IMG/VR virus record: IMGVR_UViG_3300042470_000375
Location: 1 to 21,208 of that record
Source: a virus
Length of the DNA: 21,208 nt
Strand: one strand, 5' to 3'
Part shown: in pieces, positions 19,746 through 21,208 of the stretch
Layout of the letters: each line of letters begins with the position of its first letter
How positions within the stretch are numbered: the stretch's first letter is position 1
Translations under genes and position numbers: made by a program
Notes under the pieces: generated by a model
Databases searched by the model: none
The model's input: only the letters and a program-made list of their open reading frames with translations
What the model was told of the DNA's origin: nothing

Positions 19746-19805
19746 TTAACGACTTCCACCGCAGCACCCGCCACGTGGTTTAGTTGGTTTTGTTCCCTTT
19801 GGCAT
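19746..19805 (-). CDS. 19-residue Gly/Cys/Lys-rich peptide
   Basis: The predicted product is MPKGTKPTKPRGGCCGGSR. Its ATG overlaps the stop of the gene before it (TAATG) and has a strong Shine-Dalgarno (GGAGGAG, ending 8 bases upstream), which is rare in this genome. It lies between two head genes. It carries two adjacent cysteines between glycine pairs, with a net charge of about +5, suggesting nucleic-acid or capsid binding. It is too short for homology, so the coding claim rests on the start signals. Confidence 0.5.
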   Translation of the reverse strand: MPKGTKPTKPRGGCCGGSR

Positions 19806-20158
19806 TACTTGGCTCCTCCTTTTTTAGCTTCAATAACTGCCAATCTTTCGGCAAGTTCTTGATTTTGTTTTAACAACATTGCAACGATGTCATTTGACTG
19901 CTGCGCTTGCTGACCTTTGCGGACCACAGGGTACTTCTCGGCATGCGCTTCTGCAACTCCAATCTCTGCCGCTTCATCAACTGTTAGTTCAACTTCTTCA
20001 ATCGTGTACTTCTCACGCTTATCTTTGCTCAAAGTTGATTTGTAAGCGTTGTAAAAACTTTTGTTTGATGGATTTGATGGCACGTGCTTTTTGTTGCCCC
20101 TTGCATCAGTGATTAATAGTAACTTGTACTTCTTTGTTTGTGTCGGATTTGTTTCCAT
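19805..20158 (-). CDS. Small head-module protein with C-terminal coiled coil
   Basis: A 117-residue product with a basic, beta-like N-terminal half (TKKYKLLLITDARGNKKHVP, about residues 8-27) and an acidic linker (TIEEVELTVDEAAEIGVAEA). Its long C-terminal helix (residues 84-113, DIVAMLLKQNQELAERLAVI) looks like a coiled coil ending in KKGGAK. No family is recognised. It sits between the morphogenesis protein and the scaffold gene, so it is probably an assembly factor or minor head component. Its 3' end provides the Shine-Dalgarno for the 19-residue peptide. Confidence 0.7.
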   Translation of the reverse strand: METNPTQTKKYKLLLITDARGNKKHVPSNPSNKSFYNAYKSTLSKDKREKYTIEEVELTVDEAAEIGVAEAHAEKYPVVRKGQQAQQSNDIVAMLLKQNQELAERLAVIEAKKGGAK

Positions 20159-20161
20159 TGT

Positions 20162-21073
20162 TTATTTATTTAATTGATTGATAATGTTTTTCGGTACTAA
20201 ACTTGTTGGTATTGGATATGCTTGATGTCCGCAATTGTAACCACCGCGGTAAACAGGGAAGTTGCTTGTGTTCGTGTCCTCATACATGCCCTGTGGTAAT
20301 CCTGTTCGGTCGTATATCTGTCCTTTCATTGCCTTAAATTCTTCAAAGTTGCCCTTGATAATCTTTGGCAATTCGCTTATGTGATAGTATTGTTTTTGTG
20401 TCAATGCCTTACAAAACGTGCGTGTTGTCTTTATGTTACTGCCTACATATCTATACCACTCCCATCCCAAGTCCGATGATATAACGCTGTTTACCGTTGC
20501 CGTGTATTGATTGATTGAGTCGGTTGCAATCTGCTTTGTGTACTTAACCAATGCGCCATCGATTTCTGGAGTGCCATTGATAAAGTTGTTTAACTCCTTT
20601 GTCATCTTTGAGTAGCTTCCACCTGTTGTTGTGTAAGTCATAATCATTTCACGTATCGGAGTAATGAGCGATGTGTTCAAACCGCTTTCGGTCATGCTTT
20701 CAACCATAAGCGTAACCGATTGTTTACGTATAGCTTCTAATACCTTTGGCGGTTTGAATTTCTTTTCTAATGCCTTAAAGTAATTATTGTTTAATGTATC
20801 AACCTTTTCATACAACTTGCCTAATTTAGTAACGCTTTCAAGATAATCAGTGTCATCAAGTATAATGCTTTCCATATCAGTTTTTAAGTCGGATAACAGT
20901 TTGATATTCCTTGCTGAATTGGTAATGGTATCGCCTTGTACAATTAACTCCTTTTGAAACCTCAACAAACGCCTGTAAATCTGCTCTTGAATGGCAGGGA
21001 TAGCTTCATTGAAGTCAATCAAACCATTATCAACTGCATCAAGTACCTTTTGTATGTCTTTACTCGCTGACAC
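20162..21073 (-). CDS. Phage head morphogenesis protein (Mu gpF / SPP1 gp7-like)
   Basis: The 303-residue product has a long helical N-terminal region and, in the last third, the signature of the Mu F-like family. RYVGSNIKTTRTFCKAL (about residues 208-224) is followed, after about 50 residues, by GGYNCGHQAYPI (277-288). The Cys221, Cys281 and His283 set matches the family's metal-site-like pattern. Such proteins bind the portal and few copies enter the capsid, where they aid assembly or DNA delivery. The start is a GTG at 21073 that overlaps the previous gene's stop by 14 bases. The order (possible portal, then this) is the usual one. Confidence 0.8.
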   Translation of the reverse strand: MSASKDIQKVLDAVDNGLIDFNEAIPAIQEQIYRRLLRFQKELIVQGDTITNSARNIKLLSDLKTDMESIILDDTDYLESVTKLGKLYEKVDTLNNNYFKALEKKFKPPKVLEAIRKQSVTLMVESMTESGLNTSLITPIREMIMTYTTTGGSYSKMTKELNNFINGTPEIDGALVKYTKQIATDSINQYTATVNSVISSDLGWEWYRYVGSNIKTTRTFCKALTQKQYYHISELPKIIKGNFEEFKAMKGQIYDRTGLPQGMYEDTNTSNFPVYRGGYNCGHQAYPIPTSLVPKNIINQLNK

Positions 21074-21208
21074 CTAATATGCTTTCAATTAATTTATCTT
21101 TTGCTTCAATATTCCTAATCTTTTCAGTTGCGTATTGCTCCAATATCGCATACTTCTGTGATTTAGTTAGATTGATAAAGTCCTTGTTTTCGGCAATGGC
21201 ACGGTCAA
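21060..21208 (-). CDS. C-terminal end of an upstream head gene (portal?), partial
   Basis: The last 48 codons of a gene that continues past the right edge are visible. They encode a highly charged helix: DRAIAENKDFINLTKSQKYA, then ILEQYATEKI and KDKLIESILGVSE before the stop. This would suit the C-terminal tail of a portal protein, the usual neighbour before a Mu F-like gene, but nothing diagnostic is in view. Its 3' end overlaps the GTG start of the morphogenesis gene. Confidence 0.7.
   Translation of the reverse strand, partial: DRAIAENKDFINLTKSQKYAILEQYATEKIRNIEAKDKLIESILGVSE

Noticed and set aside
1-21208. tRNA genes, ribosomal RNA, integrase, transposase or insertion sequence
   Set aside because: No cloverleaf-type sequence, rRNA-like segment or recombinase motif was found in any frame.

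Overview
The window looks like part of a tailed bacteriophage (or prophage) genome from a Bacteroidota host. It is AT-rich, and every convincing gene lies on the minus strand, so transcription runs from 21208 towards 1. Bacteroidota signs are promoters of the TTTG-N19-TAnnTTTG type, A-rich leaders that mostly replace Shine-Dalgarno sites, a BT4734-like/VirE replication protein and a DUF3127 protein. No tRNA, integrase, transposase or CRISPR array was seen.

In transcription order, 21208-16280 is the head module: the tail end of a possible portal gene, a Mu F/SPP1 gp7-like morphogenesis protein, a small coiled-coil protein, a 19-residue Gly/Cys-rich peptide, a scaffold-like protein, the major capsid protein, a Cys-rich virion protein and a gp10/gpG-like tail completion protein. 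From 16280 to 12639 come a connector or tail-terminator candidate, two tandem paralogous virion proteins and a large fibre/adhesin. No tape-measure gene lies among them. From 12637 to 9170 is a lysis region with several small membrane proteins, an M15 peptidase endolysin, a DUF3310 protein, a second holin candidate and a spanin-like protein. It ends at an intrinsic terminator (9095-9122).

A new promoter (9038-9068), next to a helically phased tandem repeat, starts the accessory/early region from 9011 to 5199. This holds many tiny genes, a cytosine-C5 methyltransferase, an HTH protein and a small protein resembling the RNA polymerase alpha C-terminal domain. The replication/recombination module follows: a DUF3127 OB-fold protein, a RecT annealing protein, Gp157, a primase-helicase (primpol-VirE) with a structured 5' leader, and a partial P-loop ATPase.

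The most unusual parts are: (1) a candidate replication origin at 228-473, where TTACAC iterons are arranged in opposite orientations on either side of an alternating TA/CA tract; (2) an attC-like (integron-cassette-like) palindrome at 7978-8089 beside a zinc-finger gene boxed by perfect 10-bp inverted repeats, with a second gene at 10326-10748 carrying related ends; (3) interleaved inverted repeats, a pseudoknot topology, in the leader of the replication gene; and (4) a 20-bp tandem operator-like repeat at two sites. Nine short genes or revised starts were worked out by hand-translating the minus strand. Family assignments are by motif recognition without database searches.
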